Origin: CAWBJP01 sp963789165
GTDB lineage: Bacteria > Actinomycetota > Acidimicrobiia > IMCC26256 > BP-133
Reading direction: 5' to 3'
Length of the DNA stretch: 64,000 nt
Assembly (NCBI GenBank): GCA_963789165.1
Contig: CAWBJP010000012.1
Location: 62,001-126,000, forward strand
Positions 34,248 through 43,454 of the stretch are shown piece after piece; position 1 is the stretch's first letter, and each line of letters starts with the position of its first letter. The translations under genes and the position numbers were made by a program. The notes beneath the pieces are model-generated. The model saw only the letters and a program-made list of their open reading frames with translations, was not told where the DNA came from and made no database searches.

Positions 34248-36293
34248 ATGACATCAAGATTCACAGCCCGAATCAACCAACGTCGGGCGCGACAGCTGGT
34301 CATTTGGCCGGTAGCCATGCTGATCGCCGCCTTCGTCTCCAGCGCCGGTCTCACCGCCGGCAACGCCGACGCCGACTCGCCGAAGCCGGCCGGAACCGAG
34401 ACCTCGAGTCTCAACCGGGTGGCGATTCCCGACTTCGACCCGGACACCTGGAAGCCCACGGCAGAGATGCCTCTGCCCCCGATGGAGTCGCCCATCACCT
34501 TCAAGGTGAAGGACGACGCCTCCTACTGGTTCGACCACGAGAACAAGGACCTCGAGGAGGTCACCCACAGCCGGTCGCTGGCCGCGGGGGTCGGGCCCAC
34601 CACCATCAAGTTCGACATCTCGGAGCCCGCCACCGAAGCGGCCCACACCATCAGCTTCATCGTCTGGCCCGAGGGCGCCAAGAACATGCCCTACGGCCAG
34701 CCGGGCGGCGTGACCGGTGTGCACTCGGTCGATCTGTTGACCCCGGGCCTCTACGCCTGGCAGTGCATCATCCACCCCTACATGCTGGGGGCGGCCGTCA
34801 TCGACGATCCCACCACCCCGGGGGCTGACTTCGGACCCAAGCTGCACTGGATCGACGGCTCCACCATGCCCAGTGCAGCCCACGAGGTGATGAAGACGGT
34901 CCAGTCCTTCTTCATCATCACCGAGCCGTCCAACTGGCAGGTCTACAAGGCCGACCAGGACACCACCTGGGACCCGCAGTTCCCGGCCGCGCCGATCATG
35001 GCCGGCAACGCCGACGGGTCTCCGGCCTTCATCCCCAACCTGCACGAACACCTGAGCAAGATGTTCGAGACACCGAAGACGCTCACGCCGCAGAAGGCAC
35101 CCGCCGAGCCCGGCGTCGGCAGCATCTACTACGGCAGCCAGTGGGAGCAGTCGGCCGGCAAGACCAAGCCGGGGTCGATCACCGTCTTCGACGCCGAGAA
35201 CTGGAAGATGACCAACAAGTGGTTCGCCCCGTCGGTGAACCTGAACAACCCGCACAACTTCTGGTCCGACAACGAGGGCCAGTACCTCTATTCGACCAAC
35301 TGGTACGCCAACAACATGACCACGCTCGACCGGAAGACCGGGGCGGTGATCCGGGAGTTGGAGATCGGTCCCTCGCCGTCGCACATCGTGACGAGATCGA
35401 CCAACGGGAACCTCATCATCCCGAACAACGGCGGTGGCAGGGTCTCTGAGGTCGCGCCGGGCGGCACCCACATCGTCGCCAACTACCTGACCCAGAAGCG
35501 CGGGGAGAATCCCGCCTTCCCCCACGGCCACTGGGTGACGGGCGACGGCCGGTACATCGTCACCCCGAACTCCAACACGGAGGGGGGGTCGGTCATCGAC
35601 ATGACCGTCCCGTCCATGGTCGCCCCGAAGTCGGGCAAGCACCCGGTGGCGGCCTCGACGGACAACGCCGGGAAGCGGGCCTTCATCGCCAACCTGTTCA
35701 GCCACACCATCACGTGCTACTCGATCGAGGAAGACGCCTGCCCGACACCGGCGGGCGACATTGTGAAGACCTACGACATCGACCTCCGGGAGAACTACGA
35801 CTCCGTCACCGGTAAGGCCACGGGGCCCGTGGCCCTGGCACCCATCCAGCTGCCCGTCAGCCCTGACGACAACGCCATGATCACGGTGGGCACGGTGACC
35901 GGCAACATCGTGGTCATCGACCCCAAGACGAACAAGTTCGTCAAGACGCTGCCCTGCGCACCCGGCTGCCACGGCGGCAACTGGGGGGCCAAGAAGGGTG
36001 GCGGCTACTACATGTACGTGACCTCCAAGTTCATGAACCAGATGCTCGTGGTCAACGCCGACCCCAACAACGACGGGGACCTCTCCGACGCCGCAATCGT
36101 CGGCGGAGTGCTCACCGACGCCCAGTCGGGGACCCAGATGGACGACACGCCCACCGGCCAGATCGGCCAGGGCGGGAACGGCCTGTTCATCTACCCCATC
36201 GCCTACAACGGCTGGGTCCAGAAGATGCCCGACGTCGAGAAGGCCAAGTTCACCTGCCAGCAGCGGGAGCCGCTGAAGAAGGCTGTCTGCTAG
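34248..36293 (+). CDS. Secreted cupredoxin-beta-propeller fusion protein
   Basis: A 681-residue exported protein with a basic N-terminus and signal helix (RARQLVIWPVAMLIAAFV). Residues about 80-190 form a cupredoxin-like domain with ligands His133 (AAHTISF), Cys173, His176 and Met179 (AWQCIIHPYML), the C-x2-H-x2-M spacing of amicyanin. The rest (about 220-670) is a YVTN/NHL-like beta-propeller (SITVFDAENWKMTNKW, NGNLIIPNNGG, VVIDPKTNKFVKTLP). A CAPGCH segment (C-x3-C-H) near residue 570 is an atypical possible heme site. The layout recalls nitrous oxide reductase in reverse domain order, without its CuZ/CuA ligands. A role in extracellular electron transfer or copper handling is inferred. Confidence 0.75.
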   Translation: MTSRFTARINQRRARQLVIWPVAMLIAAFVSSAGLTAGNADADSPKPAGTETSSLNRVAIPDFDPDTWKPTAEMPLPPMESPITFKVKDDASYWFDHENKDLEEVTHSRSLAAGVGPTTIKFDISEPATEAAHTISFIVWPEGAKNMPYGQPGGVTGVHSVDLLTPGLYAWQCIIHPYMLGAAVIDDPTTPGADFGPKLHWIDGSTMPSAAHEVMKTVQSFFIITEPSNWQVYKADQDTTWDPQFPAAPIMAGNADGSPAFIPNLHEHLSKMFETPKTLTPQKAPAEPGVGSIYYGSQWEQSAGKTKPGSITVFDAENWKMTNKWFAPSVNLNNPHNFWSDNEGQYLYSTNWYANNMTTLDRKTGAVIRELEIGPSPSHIVTRSTNGNLIIPNNGGGRVSEVAPGGTHIVANYLTQKRGENPAFPHGHWVTGDGRYIVTPNSNTEGGSVIDMTVPSMVAPKSGKHPVAASTDNAGKRAFIANLFSHTITCYSIEEDACPTPAGDIVKTYDIDLRENYDSVTGKATGPVALAPIQLPVSPDDNAMITVGTVTGNIVVIDPKTNKFVKTLPCAPGCHGGNWGAKKGGGYYMYVTSKFMNQMLVVNADPNNDGDLSDAAIVGGVLTDAQSGTQMDDTPTGQIGQGGNGLFIYPIAYNGWVQKMPDVEKAKFTCQQREPLKKAVC

Positions 36294-36307
36294 CTGCATG
36301 AGCAACC

Positions 36308-36347
36308 CGGTACGGGCGGCGGTTTAGCTCCGCCGCCGCCCGTACCG
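36308..36347. terminator. 15-bp GC hairpin after the propeller gene
   Basis: CGGTACGGGCGGCGG (36308-36322) pairs perfectly with CCGCCGCCCGTACCG (36333-36347) around a 10-nt loop. It lies 14 nt after the stop codon and 36 nt before the CopC-CopD start. It has no T-run, so it may terminate partially or protect the 3' end. Confidence 0.65.
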
Positions 36348-36383
36348 AACACCTGCCCTTCGGGAACGCCTTCCGAGAGGAAC

Positions 36384-37868
36384 ATGACCCGCCGAACCTC
36401 GCTCCGCCTTCTCGCCGCCGCTCTCCTTGCCGCGGGCGTCATCGTCGGCGGGGCCAGCCCCGCGGCCGCCCACGCCAACCTGTTGAGCACCGAACCGGCC
36501 TACGGCGCCACGCTCCCGTCCGGCACCGTTCGGGTACTCATCCGCTACGACCTCCCGGTGGAAGTGAAGGGCGCCCAGGTGACCCTGGAACGCTCGGGGC
36601 GGGCTGTCCGGGTCGGACGGCCGGTCCACGCCTCACCCGACCGCAAAGACGTCTCGCTGTCCCTGAAGGGCCTGGGGGAGGGGAGCTACATCCTCACCTG
36701 GTTTCTCTTCGGTTCGGACGGCGACGTGATGGGCGCCGAGCTCGCCTTCACCGTCCTCCCGCCGGCCGGTGCGGGGGCCGGTGCGGGAGTGCCCGGGCCC
36801 GCGCAGGCGGTTCCGCCGGCACGGCCGGTCGAACAACGATCGTTCGCCCCCCTGTCCAGGGCCCAGGACGCCGCCCGCCTGCTGGCCTCCGCGTCCCTGA
36901 TCGTGCTCGTGGGCGGCGTCACCTTCGTGGCCCGGCTGTGGCGGGAGGGAGCCCGGCTGCGCCGCACCCGTCTGCTCCTCTGGGCCTCGCTGGTCACCGC
37001 TCTGGCGGCCAACGCGGCCGCTCTCGGACTCAAGGGTGCCGCCGTGCAAGGACACTCCGCCCTCGGTGCCTTCTCCCCCGGAGCGTTGACGGCTCTCAAC
37101 GGCACCCATGTGGGGCGGGTGCTGATGACCCGCGTCCTCTTCCTCCTGCTGGCCGTCCCGGTGGTGGCGCTCCTGACGGTGGCGCCGCAGCGGGCCCTGC
37201 GCTCGCACCGCTGGTGGATCGGCGCCGCCCTCTCGGGCCTGGGCGCCATGGCCACGCACGGCATGCTCAGCCACGCCTACGCCCAGGGGCCGCTGGCGTC
37301 GGCGGCCAACATCGTGCACCTCAGCGCGGTGGCGGTGTGGCTGGGCGGTCTCACCATGCTGGCCACGGTGGTGCTCCCTCGCCGGAGCCGCCAGGAACTG
37401 TCCCTGCTCGTGCCCCGGTGGTCCCGCCTGGCCTTCGGCTGCGTGGCGACGGCGGCGGTCGCCGGTACGGTCCTCCTGGTCCTCATCTCGCCTCGCTGGA
37501 CGGCGCTGCCCAGTTCGGGCTACGGGCGCCTGCTGCTGGTCAAGCTGACGCTCGTGGCCGTGCTCCTGGCCGCCGCCAACCGCTCGCGCCAATTCGTCCG
37601 GGGGCGGCTCCCGGCCCTCCTGTCACAAGTCCCGGCCGAGGCTCCCGCCGAGCTTCCGGTACCCGTGGGGGTTGGTGCCGCCATGACGGGTCCCGCGGTC
37701 CCCTCCCGGCCTTACCCGATGGTTGACGCCTCCCACCCGACCGGGGACATGCCACTGGACCCCGCCCCGCTCCGGCCGTTCGTGACCGCCGTGACGGCCG
37801 AGCTGTGCATCGCCGCCAGCATCCTGGCCGCCACCGCGGTCCTCGTCGGACGACCTCCACCGACGTGA
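36384..37868 (+). CDS. CopC-CopD fusion, copper resistance/import protein
   Basis: A 494-residue protein. A signal peptide ends AAA-HANLL, so the mature N-terminus would start with the copper-binding His1 of CopC. The CopC beta-barrel spans to about residue 125; a Pro/Ala linker follows; then CopD with eight helices (from about 155 to 400, including GLGAMATHGMLSHAYAQGP and the NIVHLSAVAVWLGGL segment) and a last helix near the end. In CopC the second copper site normally has DGH; here it reads GSDGDVMG, so the His is replaced. It probably brings copper across the membrane for the oxidase. It follows the cupredoxin-propeller gene. Confidence 0.88.
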   Translation: MTRRTSLRLLAAALLAAGVIVGGASPAAAHANLLSTEPAYGATLPSGTVRVLIRYDLPVEVKGAQVTLERSGRAVRVGRPVHASPDRKDVSLSLKGLGEGSYILTWFLFGSDGDVMGAELAFTVLPPAGAGAGAGVPGPAQAVPPARPVEQRSFAPLSRAQDAARLLASASLIVLVGGVTFVARLWREGARLRRTRLLLWASLVTALAANAAALGLKGAAVQGHSALGAFSPGALTALNGTHVGRVLMTRVLFLLLAVPVVALLTVAPQRALRSHRWWIGAALSGLGAMATHGMLSHAYAQGPLASAANIVHLSAVAVWLGGLTMLATVVLPRRSRQELSLLVPRWSRLAFGCVATAAVAGTVLLVLISPRWTALPSSGYGRLLLVKLTLVAVLLAAANRSRQFVRGRLPALLSQVPAEAPAELPVPVGVGAAMTGPAVPSRPYPMVDASHPTGDMPLDPAPLRPFVTAVTAELCIAASILAATAVLVGRPPPT

Positions 37869-37928
37869 CCGCTGCTCTTCCCAGCACCGCACCATCGCCC
37901 ACAGTCACTCAACCGAGGAGGACAACGA

Positions 37929-38297
37929 ATGAACCACCCGACACTGTTCCGAACAACCCGGCTACTGCTCACCATCGCCGTGAGTGGGATCGCCTTCCTC
38001 GGGCCGGTCCCGGAAGCCCAAGCGGCAACCGTCGTGGGGATCGTCGAGCGTGAACCCGACAACGCCGCCAGCTGGGGCTACGAACCCGCCGATATCTCGG
38101 TTCCCGCCGGCACGGTTGTCGTATGGGAGTGGAGAGGCAGGGACAAGCACTCGGCGACCTCCGACAACGGCGCCTTCGATTCCGGCGTCAAGCAGGGCGC
38201 GGGCCAGAAGTGGGAATTCACCTTCTCCACCCCGGGCCAGTATCCCTACAGCTGCACGCCCCACCCCTTCATGACGGGCACGGTGACCGTCACCTAG
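37929..38297 (+). CDS. Small secreted cupredoxin (plastocyanin/amicyanin-like)
   Basis: A 122-residue protein with a signal peptide (to about residue 32, PEAQA) and one cupredoxin domain. Copper ligands: His in RDKHSATSD, then Cys, His and Met in YSCTPHPFMTG (C-x2-H-x2-M, amicyanin spacing). GAGGAGG precedes the ATG. It lies between CopC-CopD and ctaB and is a good candidate for a soluble electron carrier or copper donor to the oxidase. Confidence 0.88.
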   Translation: MNHPTLFRTTRLLLTIAVSGIAFLGPVPEAQAATVVGIVEREPDNAASWGYEPADISVPAGTVVVWEWRGRDKHSATSDNGAFDSGVKQGAGQKWEFTFSTPGQYPYSCTPHPFMTGTVTVT

Positions 38298-38347
38298 CTG
38301 CTCCCATCCAGACATCTGCCCGCCCGTCCGTTTGAGGAGCCTGTCGC

Positions 38348-39259
38348 ATGAGCATGTCCGAACAGATCGCCTGGGGATCCGTTCCCGCCGAACGGGTCCG
38401 CGCCGTCGTGGCCGACCTGGTCTCACTCACCAAGCCACGAATCGTGAATCTGCTGGTGGTGACGGGAGCGGCCACGGCGGTGGTGGCGGCGGGGGGCTGG
38501 CCCGGTTTGCGTCCGCTGGCGGCGGTGGTCCTGGGGGGGGCCATGGCCGCCGGCGGCGCCGGGAGCATCAACTGCGCTCTGGAGGGCGATCGCGACCGCC
38601 TGATGCTCAGGACGCGCCAGCGCCCGGTGGCCGCGGGGCGCCTCTCGGCCCGGGCCGCGCTGACCCTGGGGATCGTGCTGAACATCCTCGCCTTCGCCTT
38701 CGTCGCCGCTACCACCAACGATCTGGCCGCCTGGCTCACGCTGGCGGGCACGCTCTGGTACGTCTTCGTCTACACGCTCTGGCTCAAACCCCGCACGGCC
38801 CACAACATCGTGATCGGCGGCCTGGCCGGGTCGTTCCCGCCGCTGGTCGGCTGGGCCGCGGTGACCGGCACCGTCGGGGTGAGCGCCCTCGCCCTGGCCG
38901 CCGTGATCTTCTTCTGGACGCCGCCCCACTTCTGGGCTCTGGCCACGCTCGTCGAGGACGACTACCGGGCGGCCGGCATCCCCATGATGCCCGCCGTCGC
39001 CGGGGCCCGCCGTACGGCCCAGGCGATGTGGGCCTACGCCCTCGGCACCGTCGCCGTCAGCCTCGTCCCCGTGATGGTGGGCGACCTGGGCCTCCTGTAC
39101 CTCGCCGTGGCCCTGGCCGCCGGGGGCTGGTTCGCCCGCGCCGGCCACGACCACCTGCGCCGTCTGGAGGCGGCCACCGCACGGAAGGTGTTCCTGGCCT
39201 CCCTCGGCTACCTGGGGGCGTTGTTCGCGGCCACCGCGCTCGACGTCGCTCTGTTCTGA
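38348..39259 (+). CDS. ctaB: Protoheme IX farnesyltransferase (heme O synthase)
   Basis: A 303-residue UbiA-superfamily enzyme with about nine helices. The first prenyl-diphosphate motif appears as NCALEGDRDRLMLRT and the second polar loop as DYRAAGIPMMP; TKPRIVNLLVVTGA near the N-terminus is typical of CtaB. It converts heme B to heme O, the first step to heme A of the oxidase encoded nearby. GGAG lies before the start; ATG 38354 is an alternative. Co-located with copper genes, it completes a cofactor-supply module. Confidence 0.93.
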   Translation: MSMSEQIAWGSVPAERVRAVVADLVSLTKPRIVNLLVVTGAATAVVAAGGWPGLRPLAAVVLGGAMAAGGAGSINCALEGDRDRLMLRTRQRPVAAGRLSARAALTLGIVLNILAFAFVAATTNDLAAWLTLAGTLWYVFVYTLWLKPRTAHNIVIGGLAGSFPPLVGWAAVTGTVGVSALALAAVIFFWTPPHFWALATLVEDDYRAAGIPMMPAVAGARRTAQAMWAYALGTVAVSLVPVMVGDLGLLYLAVALAAGGWFARAGHDHLRRLEAATARKVFLASLGYLGALFAATALDVALF

Positions 39260-39262
39260 ACC

Positions 39263-39985
39263 ATGGATTCAGCGGCGCTGCAGGACGTCAGGGCCCAGCG
39301 CTATCGTCTCCTGGCCGACGCCCGGCGCCTGGCCATCGTGGAGGCGCTCGGAGAGGGGCCGCGCCAGGTTGCCGAGCTCGCCCGCCTTCTCGGTATCCAT
39401 CCGACCACGGTGCGCTCCCACCTCGAGAAGCTCCTCGCGGCCGGGATGCTCGAGGAGGAGGCCGGGCTACCGGCGGGGCGGGGCCGACCCTCCAAGCGCT
39501 ACCGCCTCCGCCAGCCCCTGCTGGCCAGCGACCCTGAGGTCCGCCTCTTCGTCGGGAGCCTCGTCTCGCTCCTCCGCAGGATCTCCGGTGACGGGGCCTC
39601 GGCGGCGGCCGAGGACGAGGGGGCCCGGAGAGGTCGGGAACTCGGGCACTCCTTCCGGCATCCGTCGATCGAGCAGACGGTCCGGGAGGTCGTCGAGCTC
39701 CTCGAGCGCCTGTCATTCGCTCCCGCCCCGCCGGTCCGTCGGAAGGGAGCGCTGGCCGTCGACGTCCGCCACTGCCCCCTCCACGTCGACCCCTTCGATC
39801 CCGACGGGGCCGTCGTCTGCGCCTTCCACAAGGGTCTCATCCGAGGGCTGGCCGAGGTGTCGTCGGGCGAGAAGGTCGGCGTCCGGCTGATGCCCTTCGT
39901 GTCGCCGGGGATCTGCCGGGTGGAGCTGGCCTTCCGGGGCAAGGGGACCCCCCGTCCGGAACCCGAAGAAGGAGAAGCGGAGTGA
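39263..39985 (+). CDS. ArsR/SufR-like winged-helix regulator with C-terminal Cys cluster (A)
   Basis: A 240-residue regulator. An N-terminal winged helix (RLAIVEALGEGPRQVAELAR, then HPTTVRSHLEKLLAAGML and the GRGRPSKRYRL wing) is followed by a sensor domain holding three Cys with nearby His: HCPLHVDPFD, VVCAFHKGL and GICRVEL. This layout is like SufR-type Fe-S-sensing regulators, so redox, iron-sulfur or metal sensing is plausible (inference). It starts 3 nt after ctaB, in the same operon, and its stop overlaps the next gene's GTG. Confidence 0.75.
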   Translation: MDSAALQDVRAQRYRLLADARRLAIVEALGEGPRQVAELARLLGIHPTTVRSHLEKLLAAGMLEEEAGLPAGRGRPSKRYRLRQPLLASDPEVRLFVGSLVSLLRRISGDGASAAAEDEGARRGRELGHSFRHPSIEQTVREVVELLERLSFAPAPPVRRKGALAVDVRHCPLHVDPFDPDGAVVCAFHKGLIRGLAEVSSGEKVGVRLMPFVSPGICRVELAFRGKGTPRPEPEEGEAE

Positions 39986-40407
39986 CCGACCCGAGCTGCG
40001 AGAGCTTTTCCGAGCCGCCGGAGGGTCTTCTGACGGCTCCGGTGGACCGCGTCATCGCCCACCTGGACACTCCCGAGGCGGTGGCGTCGGCCATCGACGA
40101 CCTGGCCGCGGCGGGGTTCGATCGGGACGAGATCTACGTGCTGTGCGGGAAGCAGGGCGCCGAGCGCCTCGATGTGTCCGGCAGCGACCACGGACTGAAG
40201 GGCCGGATCTACCGCCTCCTCGAGTGGCTGGGTGACGAACACGAGGTCCTCCTGACCTCGGAGCAGCATCTCACCGACGGAGGGCTCGTCATCGGCGTGC
40301 CCGCCGACGAGGACGCCATGGAGAGCGCGTCGCGCATCCTGAGAGAGAGCGGCGGCCACGAGATCTACCACTTCGGGAAGACCGACTGGCAACGGCTCGG
40401 GGCCTGA
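39982..40407 (+). CDS. Hypothetical protein, general-stress-like
   Basis: A 141-residue acidic protein. The stretch VDRVIAHLDTPEAVASAIDD then LAAAGFDRDEIYVLCG and VLLTSEQHLTDGGLVIGVPA resembles the alpha/beta domain seen in small general-stress proteins, but without the Gly-zipper helix. GTG at 39982 overlaps the upstream regulator stop. It sits between two paralogous regulators, so may be their effector or target; function unknown. Confidence 0.5.
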   Translation: MTDPSCESFSEPPEGLLTAPVDRVIAHLDTPEAVASAIDDLAAAGFDRDEIYVLCGKQGAERLDVSGSDHGLKGRIYRLLEWLGDEHEVLLTSEQHLTDGGLVIGVPADEDAMESASRILRESGGHEIYHFGKTDWQRLGA

Positions 40408-40457
40408 ACGACGCCTGAACCCTTCGGCGGCTTTGACGGCGCTGTATGGTGAAATGT

Positions 40458-41183
40458 ATGGACAAGCGTCTCCCCCACGGCGTGCGAGCCAAGCGCCACC
40501 GTCTCCTGGCCGATGCACGCCGTCTCGCCATCGTGGAGGCGCTGTCGGAGGGGCCACGACAGATCCCGGAACTGGCCCGCCTCCTCGGCGTCCACGTGAC
40601 CACGGTGCGCTCCCATCTGGAGAAGCTGCTCGAGGCCGGCGTGCTCGAGGAGGAGGCGGGCATCCCGGCGGGACGGGGCCGGCCGTCCAAGCGTTACCGG
40701 TTGAAGCATCCCCTGCTGGGCGGCGACCCCGAGGTCCGCCTGGTCGTCGGGAGCATGGTCTCGCTGGTCCGCAGCGCCTACGGCGATCGGGCCGTCGACG
40801 TGGCCATCGAGGAGGGAGCCCGAAAGGGCCGGGAGCTCGGGCGTCCCTTCCGGCACCCGTCCCTCGAGCAGACGGCGCGGGAAGTCGCTCAACTTCTCGA
40901 GCGGCTCTCCTTCGGTCCCACTCCGCCGGTCCGCCGGAACGAGAACCTGACCGTCGATCTCGAGCACTGCCCGTTCCGCATCGACCCCTCCGATCCCGAT
41001 GGAGTACTGGTGTGCGCCTTCCACGAGGGTCTCGTGCGCGGGCTCGCCGAGGTGGCCTCCGGAGGCAAGGTCGGGGTGCGGGTGCTGCCCTTCATCGCTC
41101 CCGGCGTCTGCCGGGTGGAGATGTCCGCCCAGAAAGCCCCGGCGGCGTCGCCGCCACGGCGTCGGGCGAAGCCCTCCTCATAG
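40458..41183 (+). CDS. ArsR/SufR-like winged-helix regulator with C-terminal Cys cluster (B)
   Basis: A 241-residue paralogue of the regulator at 39263, sharing the winged helix (RLAIVEALSEGPRQIPELAR and GRGRPSKRYRL) and the same three Cys (HCPFRIDPSD, LVCAFHEGL, GVCRVEM). The tail is basic (RRRAKPSS). ATG at 40458 fits the start of similarity; an in-frame ATG at 40446 exists, but TATGGT there could be a -10 for a leaderless transcript. It follows the small stress-like gene after 50 nt. The pair may sense related signals and control the copper-oxidase locus. Confidence 0.75.
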   Translation: MDKRLPHGVRAKRHRLLADARRLAIVEALSEGPRQIPELARLLGVHVTTVRSHLEKLLEAGVLEEEAGIPAGRGRPSKRYRLKHPLLGGDPEVRLVVGSMVSLVRSAYGDRAVDVAIEEGARKGRELGRPFRHPSLEQTAREVAQLLERLSFGPTPPVRRNENLTVDLEHCPFRIDPSDPDGVLVCAFHEGLVRGLAEVASGGKVGVRVLPFIAPGVCRVEMSAQKAPAASPPRRRAKPSS

Positions 41184-41214
41184 GTGAGTGACCCGAACGA
41201 CCGAGCGACCCGAA

Positions 41215-42804
<1,590 letters not shown>

Positions 42805-42848
42805 GAGCCGCAGCCTAGGCCCGAGTCAGCGGCGATTCCTCGGCCCGG

Positions 42849-43394
42849 TCAAGACGATGAAGCCATCAGCTCCAGCAACTTGTTGACCGTGTTCCAGTTG
42901 CGGACGGTGGCTGGCCCTCCGAGGATCCGTTCGAAGTAGTCGAGCGACAGCTTCGAACGGCCGAAGCCGTTCGGGCAATGCAGGTAGACCTCGGCTTTGC
43001 GGACGGCGAACTCGTCCGGTGGCGACCGGTCCGGGTTCAGCGCCCCCACCGCCGCCTTGGTGGGAGCGGAGCCCAGAAACACGACATGGAGGGCCGAAGT
43101 TTCGGCTCCGGCGGCGAGGAACGGGTTGGCGCCGGCCACCCGCTTCAGCTCCTGCTGGGTGCGGACCACGACGGCGACCCGGATCCCGAACTCTTTCGTG
43201 ATGGCGCTCGCCAACGTCGAGGCGATCTCGGATGCCTTCCCGGAGCGGGTCTTGAACACGACGTTGCCGCTCTGGATGTAGGTCTGGACGTCCTCGTACC
43301 CCAGCGACTCCACCAGCGACCGCAGCGCCGGCATCGCCACCTTGTTCCTCGCCCCCAGGTTGATGCCCCGGAGCAGCGCCGCATAGGCGGTCAT
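42849..43394 (-). CDS. DUF1697 family protein
   Basis: A 181-residue protein starting MTAYAALLRGINLGARNKVA with the family hallmark YIQSGNVVF and the C-terminal RNWNTVNKLLELM. ATG at 43394 is well supported; the longer frame adds nothing conserved. The alpha/beta protein family is widespread but without known reaction. It is divergent from the hotdog-cyclase gene with 60 nt between starts. Confidence 0.88.
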   Translation of the reverse strand: MTAYAALLRGINLGARNKVAMPALRSLVESLGYEDVQTYIQSGNVVFKTRSGKASEIASTLASAITKEFGIRVAVVVRTQQELKRVAGANPFLAAGAETSALHVVFLGSAPTKAAVGALNPDRSPPDEFAVRKAEVYLHCPNGFGRSKLSLDYFERILGGPATVRNWNTVNKLLELMASSS

Positions 43395-43454
43395 GGCGCC
43401 ACGCTTGGCCGGGCTCACGGCGCCGACCCTAGACCCGTTCATAGACTCCCGAGG

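Noticed and set aside
34254..36305. Long minus-strand frame opposite the cupredoxin-propeller gene
   Set aside because: Low-complexity Val/Gly/His/Arg composition typical of antisense in high-GC DNA; the plus-strand protein has a signal peptide and copper ligands.
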